A stretch of DNA of 64,000 nucleotides from SZUA-442 sp963759175 (GCA_963759175.1 CAVWXP010000017.1:1-64000), one strand, 5' to 3'. Shown: positions 34,493-43,335, counted from the first letter of the stretch. The notes: generated from the letters alone by a model not told the origin. Program-made: numbers and translations.

Positions 34493-35422
34493 TCAACGGT
34501 CGGGTGGTACCACCCCGATGATCCGCCCGGCACCGTCGACCACCGGTACCGGACCGCCCTCGAAGAACTCCGCGACCTCGCCAACGGCCTCCACGGGTTC
34601 ATCCAGCCCCACTGACACGGGAGGCTCCATGACCTCCTCCATGACGGCGCCGGGCGAAGCGTCGCGAAGGCCAGCGGTACGCACGATCCCGACGAGGACG
34701 CCACCGTCGGCGACGGCGAGGACCGGCACACCTGCGACCTGCCGAGCATCGGCGACCGACATCTGGGGGCCGACAACGGAGGTTCTGGCATCGCCGGCGA
34801 CGTGGAAACAGCGCCGAGGCGCGGAACGGACCATGACGACTCCCGCCGGTGCCGCAACGGTCAGGCGATGCCCCGGACCGTAGATCTGTCGCTGGAACCA
34901 CGATCCGCCGGGAGCACCGACGACGAGCAGTGATGTCGGCGCGATGCTCTCGACGAGGCGCACGGCGGTCTCTCCGAACAGACTCCGCCCCGACATGTCC
35001 GGGATCTCGGCCACGAGGCGATGCAGCCGGTCATCGACGCGGGCTCGATCGTCCCGGCTCCGGAACACGGACAGGGCCTCCACCGGCACATCCAGGACCG
35101 ATGCGAGGCGCGCTGCGACTTCCACAGCGAAGGGAGAATGCGGGCCGTCACCGACCGCAGCCGTGACGTGGTCGATCGAGGCCGGATCGAAATCCTGCGG
35201 AGCGAGGCTCGGGACGAGGTCGAAGCCGGTCAGCCTCCGGGACACCACGGCGTCGAGGCGTTCCTCGATGGCCACGGTGCGGATGTCGCCCTCGATACGG
35301 ATCGCCTCGAGGGGGGACAGCATCTCGGCGAGTTCCCCGCAGCCCTGCCCGCGTGTCCATCCGATGCGTTGGAGGGTTCCGCCCCGGGCCATCGCGTCGT
35401 GCTCCGGTGTCGGTGGTCCCAT
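34493..35422 (-). CDS. Universal stress-like domain plus CBS pair protein
   Basis: 309 aa. The first two thirds resemble a UspA fold (FAVEVAARLASVLDVPVEAL, SLLVVGAPGGSWFQ, HRLTVAAPAGVVMVR), with a degenerate ATP-binding loop. The last third is a CBS-domain pair (VPVLAVADGGVLVGIVRTAGL, GPVPVVDGAGRIIGVV) that often senses adenine nucleotides. The gene starts 8 nt after the preceding USP stop, so it is in one operon with the regulator at 36359-36664. Confidence 0.75.
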   Translation of the reverse strand: MGPPTPEHDAMARGGTLQRIGWTRGQGCGELAEMLSPLEAIRIEGDIRTVAIEERLDAVVSRRLTGFDLVPSLAPQDFDPASIDHVTAAVGDGPHSPFAVEVAARLASVLDVPVEALSVFRSRDDRARVDDRLHRLVAEIPDMSGRSLFGETAVRLVESIAPTSLLVVGAPGGSWFQRQIYGPGHRLTVAAPAGVVMVRSAPRRCFHVAGDARTSVVGPQMSVADARQVAGVPVLAVADGGVLVGIVRTAGLRDASPGAVMEEVMEPPVSVGLDEPVEAVGEVAEFFEGGPVPVVDGAGRIIGVVPPDR

Positions 35423-35429
35423 CAGCCGA

Positions 35430-36362
35430 TCAGACGCCGACCGGTGTCTCGAACCCGTGCGGCTTGACGGCCAGGACCGATGCGTCGATCGTTCCCAGGA
35501 CCCGCTCGGCGGTGTTGCCCATGAACACGCCCTTGAGCCCTGCACGGGCGAGGGTACCCATCACCACGACGCCCGGTCGGGCCTCCTCCACAACCAAGGG
35601 GATGACGGTTCCCGCTTCGCCCTTGAGCAGATGGGTCGTGGTGGCTACACCGAGGTCGGGTTGATACTCCATGAGGGTCTCGAGATGGCGGATCGCCTCC
35701 CGATGAGCATCCTCGACCATGGCATCGACCTGCTCCGCCGGCGGGCGCGCCCTGCCCCTCCTGAGCAACGACTCCCCCTCGAGGCGCCACGCATGGACGA
35801 CATGGAGGGCTCCTCCACGCATGGCTGCGAGCGACGTTCCCAGCTCGAGCAGCATCACATGGAGCGAATCGCGAGCGGGCGGCCCGTCGAACGGGCCGAC
35901 GGCAACGGCCACGTCGTGCTCGAGGTCGTCGTGCCCAGAGTCCACCCACACCGGGACCGGGCACTTCCGGAGCAGGTGCATGGCCATCGTCGCCCCGGCA
36001 AGTCGACGTTTCGGCGTTCCATCCGCCGCGACCACGACGAGGTCATGCCCGAGAGCGACGACGCTGCGAATCACCTCCACGAATCCCGTACCCGTCGTGA
36101 CGGCGACCTGGACATCCACGCCATCGACAACGGCGGCAACCGCATCGAGCTCGTCACGTCGCGTCTGGACGAGGAACGCCCCCACGTCGAACTCCTGACC
36201 GTCGCGCATCACCACCCGACGCTCCGTCCGCTCGGAATCGATCACGCCGAGCAGCGTCATCCGAGCGCCGTTTCGCCTGGCGAGCGAGCCAGCGCGGAGC
36301 GCGATGGGTTCGAGCGCCACTTCGTCGGATGCGACGACGAGGATGTTCTTGAAGCGATTCAT
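35430..36362 (-). CDS. Tandem universal stress protein
   Basis: 310 aa with two UspA domains (about residues 1-140 and 150-300). The second has the ATP-binding pattern VVMGTLARAGLKGVFMGNTA (GxxG...GN(T/S)). Usp proteins support survival under energy or salt stress. ATG 36362 overlaps the regulator stop as ATGA. Divergent from the Mrp antiporter operon. Confidence 0.85.
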   Translation of the reverse strand: MNRFKNILVVASDEVALEPIALRAGSLARRNGARMTLLGVIDSERTERRVVMRDGQEFDVGAFLVQTRRDELDAVAAVVDGVDVQVAVTTGTGFVEVIRSVVALGHDLVVVAADGTPKRRLAGATMAMHLLRKCPVPVWVDSGHDDLEHDVAVAVGPFDGPPARDSLHVMLLELGTSLAAMRGGALHVVHAWRLEGESLLRRGRARPPAEQVDAMVEDAHREAIRHLETLMEYQPDLGVATTTHLLKGEAGTVIPLVVEEARPGVVVMGTLARAGLKGVFMGNTAERVLGTIDASVLAVKPHGFETPVGV

Positions 36363-36664
36363 GGTCGACCTCCGGGTTGCGATGTCGTCGGCTCGAGGAT
36401 CGTCACGTCGAGGTGGCGCTCCAAGGGATGGTCGGGCTTCCTCGATCGATGGACCTCGTAGTGGTTTCGTCTCCCCACGCGGACATGCGAGACGAAACCA
36501 GCCTCCTCGAGTTCTACGACGATGCGGTGCGCGGCCCGTTCCGTGATGCCAGAGCGGGCCGCGATCTCACGGATCCGGATGTCGGGTTGATCGGCGATGC
36601 ACAACAGCACGTGCCCATGGTTGGTCAGCAGCGACCAGGCGTACTCGACATCAGGGCCTCTCAT
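36359..36664 (-). CDS. Winged-helix regulator, paralogue A
   Basis: 101 aa MarR/ArsR-like winged helix: SLLTNHGHVLLCIADQPDIR, REIAARSGITERAAHRIV (recognition helix), ELEEAGFVSHVRVGRRNHYEV (wing). GGGAG stands 5 nt before ATG 36664. First gene of the USP operon and divergent from mrpA. A close paralogue lies at the other end of the mrp operon (42595-42882); the two share about half their residues. Probable regulator of this locus. Confidence 0.8.
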   Translation of the reverse strand: MRGPDVEYAWSLLTNHGHVLLCIADQPDIRIREIAARSGITERAAHRIVVELEEAGFVSHVRVGRRNHYEVHRSRKPDHPLERHLDVTILEPTTSQPGGRP

Positions 36665-36929
36665 CGTTGCTCCCAATACATGTCATCGGATACAGGAAAC
36701 TGGTGATGTCATTCTATAGCATGCATTATGATTCACGCAATTGATTTCGTAGAAACACGATCACCGGAAGCGAGAGGGGTCCCTCCACCCCCACCGTCCA
36801 AACCGCGTGCCGCTCCGTACACGCACAAAACACCGGGGAAACGATCGGACCTCCGCCACCGAACCGACAGCACGTACAGTCGGGACCTGCACAGGGATCT
36901 CACAACGAGGTAGAGCTCGTCGGGACACG
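36665..36929. promoter_or_regulatory. AT-rich divergent promoter region, USP operon / mrp operon
   Basis: 265 bp without a gene. The stretch 36707-36760 is strikingly AT-rich for this genome (ATTCTATAGCATGCATTATG) and contains TGTCAT twice (from 36680 and 36707), candidate half-sites for the adjacent winged-helix regulator. No clear single operator could be fixed. Confidence 0.4.
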
Positions 36930-39191
36930 ATGCCACTGACCATCACCATCGCCGCGTACTTCGTGATCGCCGCCATCGTCTGGGTGGGTGGCGATCGGCT
37001 GCGACGCGCCGCGACCGTGCTGGTCCTCATCCCCTACGTAGCCCAGCTCGTCATCATCGGTGCCTTCACCGCCACGGATGCCGACCCGTCCTTCGAGTCC
37101 ATCCGATGGATCCCCTCGCTCGGCGTCGAGATCGGACTCAGGCTCGACACCATGACGGTGATCCTCACCGCGATCGTGGCTGGCATCGGCGCACTCATCG
37201 TCATCTACAGCGACCGCTACTTCACGGACCATGGCCGACGGGCACGATTCCTCGCCCTCCTGGCGGTGTTCACCGGCGGCATGGCAGGCATCGTCGCTTC
37301 CAACGAGCTCTTCGGCCTCTTCGTCTTCTGGGAGATCACGACGGTCGCTTCGTACCTCCTCATCGGATTCGACGACGAGAAGGCAGCCGCCCGTTCATCG
37401 GCCCTCCAGGCCGTCCTCGTCACGACCGCCGGGGGCCTCGCGATGCTCGCCGGATTCGTCCTCCTCGCGATGGAGGCAGGCACGACGTCGATCACGGAGC
37501 TCGTCGCAGCCCCGCCGACGGGCACGGCCGTGACCGTGGCACTGCTCCTCGTCTTCCTCGGGGCGTTCACGAAGTCCGCGCAGTTCCCCTTCCATTTCTG
37601 GCTGCCCGGTGCGATGGCAGCCCCGACACCGGCATCGGCATACCTGCACTCGGCGACCATGGTGAAGGCGGGGATCGTGCTGTTGCTGTTCCTCGCCCCC
37701 GGCTTCGCCTCCACCGACGTGTGGCTGTGGGTCGTCACGACGACCGGTCTCGTCACGATGGCGGTCGGAGCGGTGATCGCCCTCCGGCAATTCGATCTGA
37801 AGCTGCTGCTCGCCTACGGCACCGTGAGTCAGCTCGGGTTCATGGTCGCCCTCATCGGATTGGGCTACACCTCGGCAGCCCTCGCGGTACTCGTCGCCCA
37901 CTCACTGTTCAAGGCGGCGATGTTCCTCGTCGTCGGCATCGTCGACAAGGCGACCGGGACCCGCGACGTGCGGACGCTCACCGGTGTCGGTCGGACGATG
38001 CCGGTCGTCGCCGTCACGGGCGCCATCGCCGCGGCATCGATGGCGGGTATCCCGCCGTTCCTCGGTTTCGTGACGAAGGAGGCAGCCTTCGACATCCTCA
38101 TCGCTGACGGAGCATGGGTCGCCCTCGCCACGATCGCAGGAGCCTCGATCCTGACCGTCACCTATGCGGCCCAGTGGTGGTTCGGTGCATTCTCGACGAA
38201 GCCCGACCTCGACCACATCGAGACGCGGGCTCCCTACTCGCTGATGGTCGCCCCGCCCGCCCTGCTTGCGATCCTGACCGTGCTGTTCGGTCTGTTCCCG
38301 GCTTCGCTGGGATCCGGCGTGGCCGAGGCAACCACCCAGTCGATCAAGCTCGTGCTGTGGCCGGGCTTCAAGCCTGCCCTCGCCCTGTCGAGCATCGTCG
38401 TGATCAGCGGTGTCGTGATCTACGGCGTCCTGCGATCGGTGGGAGCGGACCGCCTCCCAACGGCCAGCCGGCTGCGCATACCCACGGGGGCGAACGCCTA
38501 TCACGCCACGTTGCGGGGACTCAACGCCACCGCCGATGTCGCCACGGGGATCGTGCAGAACGGATCACTGCCCGTCTACCTCGCGGTGATCATGACCTCG
38601 GTGCTGTTCATCCCGGCAGTCACATGGTTCTTCAACTGGGACGCATCCCCATCGGCATCGTGGTGGTACAGCCCGGCCGAGGTCATCCTCGCCTTCGTCA
38701 TCGTCGCCGGGGCGATCGCTGCCACCCGGGCACAACGCCGCATGGCAGCCGTCCTGCTCCTCGGTGTCGTCGGCTACGCGATCGCTGGCGTGTATGTCGT
38801 GTTCTCCGCCCCCGACCTCGCCATCACCCAACTCCTCATCGAAACCCTCACCGTCGCCCTCTTCGCCCTCGTGCTGGCCAAGCTGCCCCGGCGCTTCGGG
38901 CCCAACCCCCGATCGCTGTCCACCGTGGCACGCGTCGGTGTGTCCGCGGTCGTCGGTGCCTTCATGACGATGGCAGCGCTGATGATGACGACGGTCGATC
39001 CCGAACCCCTCACCGACGTCTACCTCCGCGAAGCCGAGGAGGCCGGCGGAACCAACGTCGTCAACATCATCCTCACGAACTTCAGGGCGCTCGACACGCT
39101 CGGTGAGATCACGGTCCTGGCGGCCGCCGGGGTCGGCATCACAGCGCTCGTCGTGTCGATGCGCAAGCGCCCCGAGGAGGAGACGCCGTGA
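36930..39191 (+). CDS. mrpA: Mrp Na+/H+ antiporter subunit A
   Basis: 753 aa, related to NADH dehydrogenase ND5. Many TM helices; proton-channel region with FVFWEITTVASYLLIGFDDE, GAFTKSAQFPFHFWLPGAMAAP, HSATMVKAGIVLLL and AYGTVSQLGFMVALIGLG. The C-terminal part carries the MbhD-like FSAPDLAITQLLIETLTVALF. Largest subunit of the multi-gene antiporter. ATG 36930 was chosen as the first start with a membrane N-terminus (TITIAAYFVIAAIVWVGG). Confidence 0.93.
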   Translation: MPLTITIAAYFVIAAIVWVGGDRLRRAATVLVLIPYVAQLVIIGAFTATDADPSFESIRWIPSLGVEIGLRLDTMTVILTAIVAGIGALIVIYSDRYFTDHGRRARFLALLAVFTGGMAGIVASNELFGLFVFWEITTVASYLLIGFDDEKAAARSSALQAVLVTTAGGLAMLAGFVLLAMEAGTTSITELVAAPPTGTAVTVALLLVFLGAFTKSAQFPFHFWLPGAMAAPTPASAYLHSATMVKAGIVLLLFLAPGFASTDVWLWVVTTTGLVTMAVGAVIALRQFDLKLLLAYGTVSQLGFMVALIGLGYTSAALAVLVAHSLFKAAMFLVVGIVDKATGTRDVRTLTGVGRTMPVVAVTGAIAAASMAGIPPFLGFVTKEAAFDILIADGAWVALATIAGASILTVTYAAQWWFGAFSTKPDLDHIETRAPYSLMVAPPALLAILTVLFGLFPASLGSGVAEATTQSIKLVLWPGFKPALALSSIVVISGVVIYGVLRSVGADRLPTASRLRIPTGANAYHATLRGLNATADVATGIVQNGSLPVYLAVIMTSVLFIPAVTWFFNWDASPSASWWYSPAEVILAFVIVAGAIAATRAQRRMAAVLLLGVVGYAIAGVYVVFSAPDLAITQLLIETLTVALFALVLAKLPRRFGPNPRSLSTVARVGVSAVVGAFMTMAALMMTTVDPEPLTDVYLREAEEAGGTNVVNIILTNFRALDTLGEITVLAAAGVGITALVVSMRKRPEEETP

Positions 39192-39616
39192 ACATTCGCT
39201 TCTCGCCGCTCCTCGCCACGGGAACTCGCACCATGGTGCCGACCCTGGTGCTGTTCTCCGTGTTCCTGCTCGTCACGGGCCACGACGTACCGGGAGGCGG
39301 CTTCGCCGGTGGCCTGATCGCCTCAGCAGCACTGCTGCTCGTGTTCCTCGCGTTCGGGGCCCGCGGCCTCAAGCGGGCGCTACCCCTCGATCCCGAGGCG
39401 CTCACAGGCGTCGGGCTCGCCGCCGCGATCCTCGCAGGCATCGTCGGACTGGTCTTCAACGACACCTTCCTCACGTACACCTACGCATCGACGGAGCTGC
39501 CGCTCATCGGCGACGTGAAGATCTCGACCCTGCTGCTGTTCGACGTCGGTGTCTACATCCTCGTCATCGGCCTGGTGGCGACGGCGGTCCTGCGCCTCGG
39601 GAAGGAGCAGCCATGA
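39188..39616 (+). CDS. mrpB: Mrp antiporter subunit B
   Basis: 142 aa with four TM helices; MnhB motif TGHDVPGGGFAGGLI and VFNDTFLTYTY. Overlaps mrpA by 4 nt (GTGA). Confidence 0.92.
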   Translation: MNIRFSPLLATGTRTMVPTLVLFSVFLLVTGHDVPGGGFAGGLIASAALLLVFLAFGARGLKRALPLDPEALTGVGLAAAILAGIVGLVFNDTFLTYTYASTELPLIGDVKISTLLLFDVGVYILVIGLVATAVLRLGKEQP

Positions 39617-39972
39617 CCGTCACGCTCGCCCTCACCGCAGGCGTGCTGTTCGCCACCGGCACGTTCCTCCTCCTCCAGAAGCGCTTGAGTCGCATCATCG
39701 TCGGACTCGGGCTCATCGCACACGGCGCCAACCTGATCATCCTCGGGTCCGGACGGCGCCCGGGCCTGCCTCCCGTGATCGAGGACTCGGCGTCCGGTGC
39801 GTATTCCGACCCCCTCGAACAGGCCCTGGTGCTGACCGCCATCGTCATCACCTTCGGGGTCACCGCGTTCCTCCTCGCCCTTGCCTATCGGTCATGGTCC
39901 GAGACGGGATCCGACGAGGTGGAGGACGACACCGAGGACGTACGCATCGCCCACAAGGGGGATCAGCCATGA
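39613..39972 (+). CDS. mrpC: Mrp antiporter subunit C
   Basis: 119 aa, NuoK-like: three TM helices with LIAHGANLIILGSG and DPLEQALVLTAIVITFGVTA. Acidic C-terminal tail. ATGA overlap with mrpB. Confidence 0.92.
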   Translation: MTVTLALTAGVLFATGTFLLLQKRLSRIIVGLGLIAHGANLIILGSGRRPGLPPVIEDSASGAYSDPLEQALVLTAIVITFGVTAFLLALAYRSWSETGSDEVEDDTEDVRIAHKGDQP

Positions 39973-41441
39973 CGACCATGGCCACGCTCCCCATCGTCAT
40001 CCCGTTGGCCGCCGCAGCGTTGACCCTCATCGTCCAGAAGAGCCTCAGGCTCGAGCGCGTCATCGGCATCGGAGCCTCCCTCGCATCGGTGGCGGTTGCG
40101 ATCTGGCTCCTCATCGAGGTCGACACCCAAGGAGCGATCGTCGTCCAGGTCGGCGGCTGGGCCGCCCCGATCGGCATCTCACTCGTTGCTGACCGGCTTG
40201 CAGTGCTCCTCCTCGCGACGTCGACCGTTGCACTGGCGGCCGTCCTCGTGTACGCGGTGAGCCAGAAATCGACGGACGAGGACCTCAGGGGATTCCACGC
40301 CGTGTACCAGATGCTGGCTGCCGGCGTGGCGCTCGCACTCCTCACCGGAGACCTCTTCACGCTGTTCGTCGCCTTCGAGATCATGCTCACCGCGAGCTAT
40401 GTCCTCCTGACCCACCGCGCCGGCGGGAGCGAGACCCGAGCGACGATCAGCTACGTGGTCATCGGCCTGGTCGCCTCGGGATTGCTGCTCACGACGATCG
40501 GCCTGATCTACGCCGTCACCGGCACGGTGAACATCGCCGACCTCACGGTGAAACTCGACGCCGTGCCCCCGGGCGTGCGGGCCGGCCTCGGCTGGTTGCT
40601 GTTCATGGTGTTCGGCATCAAAGCTGCGATCTTCCCGCTGTTCTTCTGGCTCCCGGACTCGTACCCCGTGGCCCCGACCCCGGTCACGGCCCTGTTCGCG
40701 GGCTTGCTCACGAAGATCGGCGTGTATGCCATCGTGCGCACCCAGACGCTGTTGTTCCCGAGCGACGAACCCGTGACGCTGATGCTCGTCATCGCCGGTT
40801 TCACGATGATCGTCGGCGTCTTGGGTGCGATCGCGCAGAAGGACATCAAGCGGATCCTGTCCTTCCACATCGTCAGCCAGATCGGGTACATGATCATGGG
40901 TCTCGGGTTCTTCACCGTCGGAGGCGTCGCGGCAGCGATCGTGTTCATCATCCACCAGATCATCGTCAAGGCGTCCCTGTTCCTGGTCGGAGGACTCGTC
41001 GAGGAAACGGAAGGAACGGGTGCCATCGATGCGGTCGACGGGGTGGCGAGACGATCGCCGATCCTCGCCATCCTGTTCCTGCCTGCGGCTTTGAGTCTGG
41101 CCGGGTTCCCGCCGTTCTCGGGCTTCGTCGGCAAGCTCGCCCTCGTGGAGGCCGGGTTCAGTGCCCAGAGCTGGGCGATCGTCGGCGTCTCCTTGTTCGC
41201 CAGCGTGCTGACGCTCTTCTCGATGACCAAGATCTGGGGAGGCGTCTTCTGGGGTACCCCGAAGAACGATACGCCCGTCCACATCCCGAGGGGCATGGCC
41301 TATGCGACGGCATCCCTCGTGATCGTCGGGATCGTGATCGCTCTCGGCGCCGAGCCGTTGATCGGTTATGCGGAGCGGGCAGCAACCGACCTGATGGCAG
41401 AAGGCGTGTACCGCGGATTCGTGTTGGGAGCGGGCGGATGA
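39969..41441 (+). CDS. mrpD: Mrp antiporter subunit D
   Basis: 490 aa, ND2/ND4-like proton channel subunit. FEIMLTASYVLLTHRAGG, FGIKAAIFPLFFWLPDSYP, TPVTALFAGLLTKIGVYAI and SFHIVSQIGYMIMGLGFF mark the family. ATGA overlap with mrpC. Confidence 0.93.
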   Translation: MTTMATLPIVIPLAAAALTLIVQKSLRLERVIGIGASLASVAVAIWLLIEVDTQGAIVVQVGGWAAPIGISLVADRLAVLLLATSTVALAAVLVYAVSQKSTDEDLRGFHAVYQMLAAGVALALLTGDLFTLFVAFEIMLTASYVLLTHRAGGSETRATISYVVIGLVASGLLLTTIGLIYAVTGTVNIADLTVKLDAVPPGVRAGLGWLLFMVFGIKAAIFPLFFWLPDSYPVAPTPVTALFAGLLTKIGVYAIVRTQTLLFPSDEPVTLMLVIAGFTMIVGVLGAIAQKDIKRILSFHIVSQIGYMIMGLGFFTVGGVAAAIVFIIHQIIVKASLFLVGGLVEETEGTGAIDAVDGVARRSPILAILFLPAALSLAGFPPFSGFVGKLALVEAGFSAQSWAIVGVSLFASVLTLFSMTKIWGGVFWGTPKNDTPVHIPRGMAYATASLVIVGIVIALGAEPLIGYAERAATDLMAEGVYRGFVLGAGG

Positions 41442-41701
41442 TCGTTGCCACGTGGATCGCAGGTGCCCTCCTGGCCGTCGCTGCAGTCGCCTCCGTCGTG
41501 CGCGTCGTCCGCGGGCCATCGGTCGCCGATCGCATGGTCGCCCTCGACACCCTGCTGTTCGTCGGCGTCGGCGGCCTTGGCGTCTACATCGTGTCGACCG
41601 GGGACACCACGTACATCGCCGTGCTGGTGATCGCCGTCCTCACGGCCTTCATCAGCACGGTCATCGTCGCCCGCTACATCGAAGCGGAGACGGATCGATG
41701 A
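41438..41701 (+). CDS. mrpF: Mrp antiporter subunit F
   Basis: 87 aa, three TM helices, MnhF motif RVVRGPSVADRMVALDTL. Follows mrpD directly: mrpE is not in its usual place between D and F but is fused downstream. Overlaps mrpD by 4 nt. Confidence 0.92.
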   Translation: MIVATWIAGALLAVAAVASVVRVVRGPSVADRMVALDTLLFVGVGGLGVYIVSTGDTTYIAVLVIAVLTAFISTVIVARYIEAETDR

Positions 41702-42558
41702 TCACCGACCTCGTCGCCGGATCGGCCATGATCGGAGGCGCCGCGCTCATCACACTGGGTGCCATCGGGCTCATCCGTTTCCCTGACGTGTTCACGCGCA
41801 TGCACGCAGCAACGAAGGCTGCCACGGTGGGGGTCATCGGAACGACACTCGCGGCGAGCCTCGAGGCGGCGGGCCTCGGCGGAACGCTCATCCTGCTGAT
41901 CGTGGTCGTCCTCCTGTTCCTGTCCGGACCGCTCGGCATGAGCCTCCTTGCACGCGCTGCGTACCACGATCCGCAGACGCCTCGTGCCCCCAACACCCGC
42001 GAGCTCGAGGTGCAGCTGCCGATACCCGAGACGACACCGACGAGTCGGGCGACGGGAACGAGTCGATTCCTCGCTGTGTGGCTGTTCGTCATATGGATCG
42101 CCGCCTTCGGGTCCTTGGCTCCCAACGTGGTCATCGGTGGTGTCATCGTCGCGGGTGTCATCGCATGGCTGTTGCGGGGTCTGGCTCCGCGTTGGCCGCG
42201 GGCGATCCTGCATCCCATCGCGGCATGGAAGTTCATCCTGCACTTCACCGGGCAGATGATCGCCGCGACCTGGGATGTCATCGTGTCCCTCCGTTTCACA
42301 GGCGAGGACATCAAGCCGGCGATCATCGAAGTCCCCCTGCGCGTACGCACCCGGAACGAGGTGACCCTGCTCATGAACTCCATCTCGTTCACGCCGGGCA
42401 CGGTCGCCCTCGAGCTCCACGACACCCACCTCTATGTCCATGTGCTCACGACCGACGATCCGGATTCGGTGGTCAGGGAGATCATGCTGATGGAGTCGAA
42501 GATCATCGCCGTGTTCAGCGCCGACGGCATCGATGCGCCCGAGCCGGGGAACGTGTAA
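41698..42558 (+). CDS. Fused Mrp antiporter subunits G and E
   Basis: 286 aa. Residues 1 to about 95 are MrpG (ITLGAIGLIRFPDVFTRMHA, KAATVGVIGTTLA). After a linker of about 30 residues (PIPETTPTSRATGTS) come MrpE TM helices and the cytoplasmic domain (HPIAAWKFILHFTGQMI, IIEVPLRVRTRNEV, LLMNSISFTPGTVALEL, LYVHVLTTDD). Both are normally separate small subunits. No stop or frameshift separates them. ATGA overlap with mrpF. Last antiporter gene. Confidence 0.9.
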   Translation: MITDLVAGSAMIGGAALITLGAIGLIRFPDVFTRMHAATKAATVGVIGTTLAASLEAAGLGGTLILLIVVVLLFLSGPLGMSLLARAAYHDPQTPRAPNTRELEVQLPIPETTPTSRATGTSRFLAVWLFVIWIAAFGSLAPNVVIGGVIVAGVIAWLLRGLAPRWPRAILHPIAAWKFILHFTGQMIAATWDVIVSLRFTGEDIKPAIIEVPLRVRTRNEVTLLMNSISFTPGTVALELHDTHLYVHVLTTDDPDSVVREIMLMESKIIAVFSADGIDAPEPGNV

Positions 42559-42594
42559 ACCAAGTCACGCTTCGACCGACGTATGATCTCCGCC

Positions 42595-42882
42595 ATGCCC
42601 GGACCCAACGGATGGACGTTCCTCACGAACCACTCGCACGTGCTGTTGTGCATCGCCGAGGATCCCGATGTCCTCCTTCGGGAGGTCGCCCAGCATGTCG
42701 GCATCACCGAGCGGGCCACGCAGCGCATCGTCGCCGAGCTCGAAGAGGCCGGATACCTGTCCCATGAACGCGTGGGGCGCAGGAACCGCTACCAGGTCCA
42801 CGCAGAACTCCCCCTCCGTCACCCGCTCGAGGACCACCTCGAGATCGGCGCCCTGCTCCGGGTGCTGAAGCAAAGCTCATAG
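42595..42882 (+). CDS. Winged-helix regulator, paralogue B
   Basis: 95 aa; TFLTNHSHVLLCIAEDPDV, REVAQHVGITERATQRIV and ELEEAGYLSHERVGRRNRYQV align without gaps to paralogue A (36359-36664). ATG 42595 has TATGAT 7 nt upstream (leaderless) and aligns with the start of paralogue A; ATG 42583 is less likely. It lies 36 nt after mrpGE, so it can be made from its own promoter as well as by read-through. Its last codons and stop lie in the left arm of a perfect 23-bp hairpin. Confidence 0.8.
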   Translation: MPGPNGWTFLTNHSHVLLCIAEDPDVLLREVAQHVGITERATQRIVAELEEAGYLSHERVGRRNRYQVHAELPLRHPLEDHLEIGALLRVLKQSS

Positions 42883-43010
42883 CTCAAAGCTCAGAACTCA
42901 CAGCCTTGAGCTTTGAGCTATGAGCTTTGAGTCATGAGCAGTTCGTAGTTCACAGTTTTCGGTTTACGGTCACGGTTTCGGGTTCAACCGTGAACTGTGA
43001 ACGGTGAACC
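42871..43010. repeat. Heptanucleotide repeat array with 23-bp hairpin
   Basis: About twenty degenerate 7-bp units in three blocks: CAAAGCT-type, then TTGAGCT-type (its complement), then GTTCACA/GTGAACT-type. The first two blocks pair perfectly over 23 bp (42871-42893 with 42907-42929, loop of 13 nt). The third block folds on itself (GTTCACAGTT / AACTGTGAAC). Same unit family as at 33791 and 34109. Confidence 0.8.
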
Positions 43011-43043
43011 TCCGCTGCGAACCACCCCTTGACACGCGTTGCC

Positions 43044-43058
43044 AACATATGATATGTT
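43044..43058. promoter_or_regulatory. Perfect AT palindrome in promoter of small protein
   Basis: AACATAT-G-ATATGTT, 7-bp arms. It overlaps the -10 region of a TTGACA (43029-43034) promoter. Likely operator for a repressor; the protein is not identified. Confidence 0.55.
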
Positions 43059-43103
43059 TTTCGTGCATTCAAAGTCGTAGGGAGTTCCGCTCAGGAGGTG
43101 ACC

Positions 43104-43211
43104 ATGACTGCCAAGCATCAGGGAAACCAGACCGCCAGGGACCTCAAGCATCGGCTCGTCTTCCTCGGTCTCATCTTCGGCGGACTCGCCCTCTACTCGG
43201 TGCTGGTGTGA
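43104..43211 (+). CDS. Small single-TM protein, 35 aa
   Basis: Starts MTAKHQGNQTARDLKH, then a TM helix RLVFLGLIFGGLALYSVLV ending at the stop. Excellent AGGAGGTG Shine-Dalgarno 5 nt before the ATG, plus TTGACA and a palindromic -10 region, support real expression. Function unknown; possibly a regulator or assembly factor of a membrane complex. Confidence 0.6.
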   Translation: MTAKHQGNQTARDLKHRLVFLGLIFGGLALYSVLV

Positions 43212-43212
43212 C

Positions 43213-43335
43213 ATGATCCTCTTCGTCGGCGCCATCAAGGCAGCCCAACGGGCTTCGGAACGCCGTGAGCACGGAGCGAGGCCCCATCGGTCGAGGCAAC
43301 ACCGCCGTCCCGTGCGGGTGAGTCCCAGACCCTGA
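43213..43335 (+). CDS. Possible second small protein, 40 aa
   Basis: ATG 43213 follows the previous stop by one base. Begins MILFVGAIKAAQRASERR and is strongly basic thereafter. Only position supports it. The rest of the gap to 43413 holds nothing else visible. Confidence 0.3.
   Translation: MILFVGAIKAAQRASERREHGARPHRSRQHRRPVRVSPRP

Noticed and set aside
40179..41519. Long antisense frame over mrpD/mrpF
   Set aside because: Highly charged, low-complexity translation typical of antisense shadow; mrpD is clearly coding.
42871..43010. CRISPR-like array
   Set aside because: Repeat unit is only 7 bp without spacers; no cas genes.
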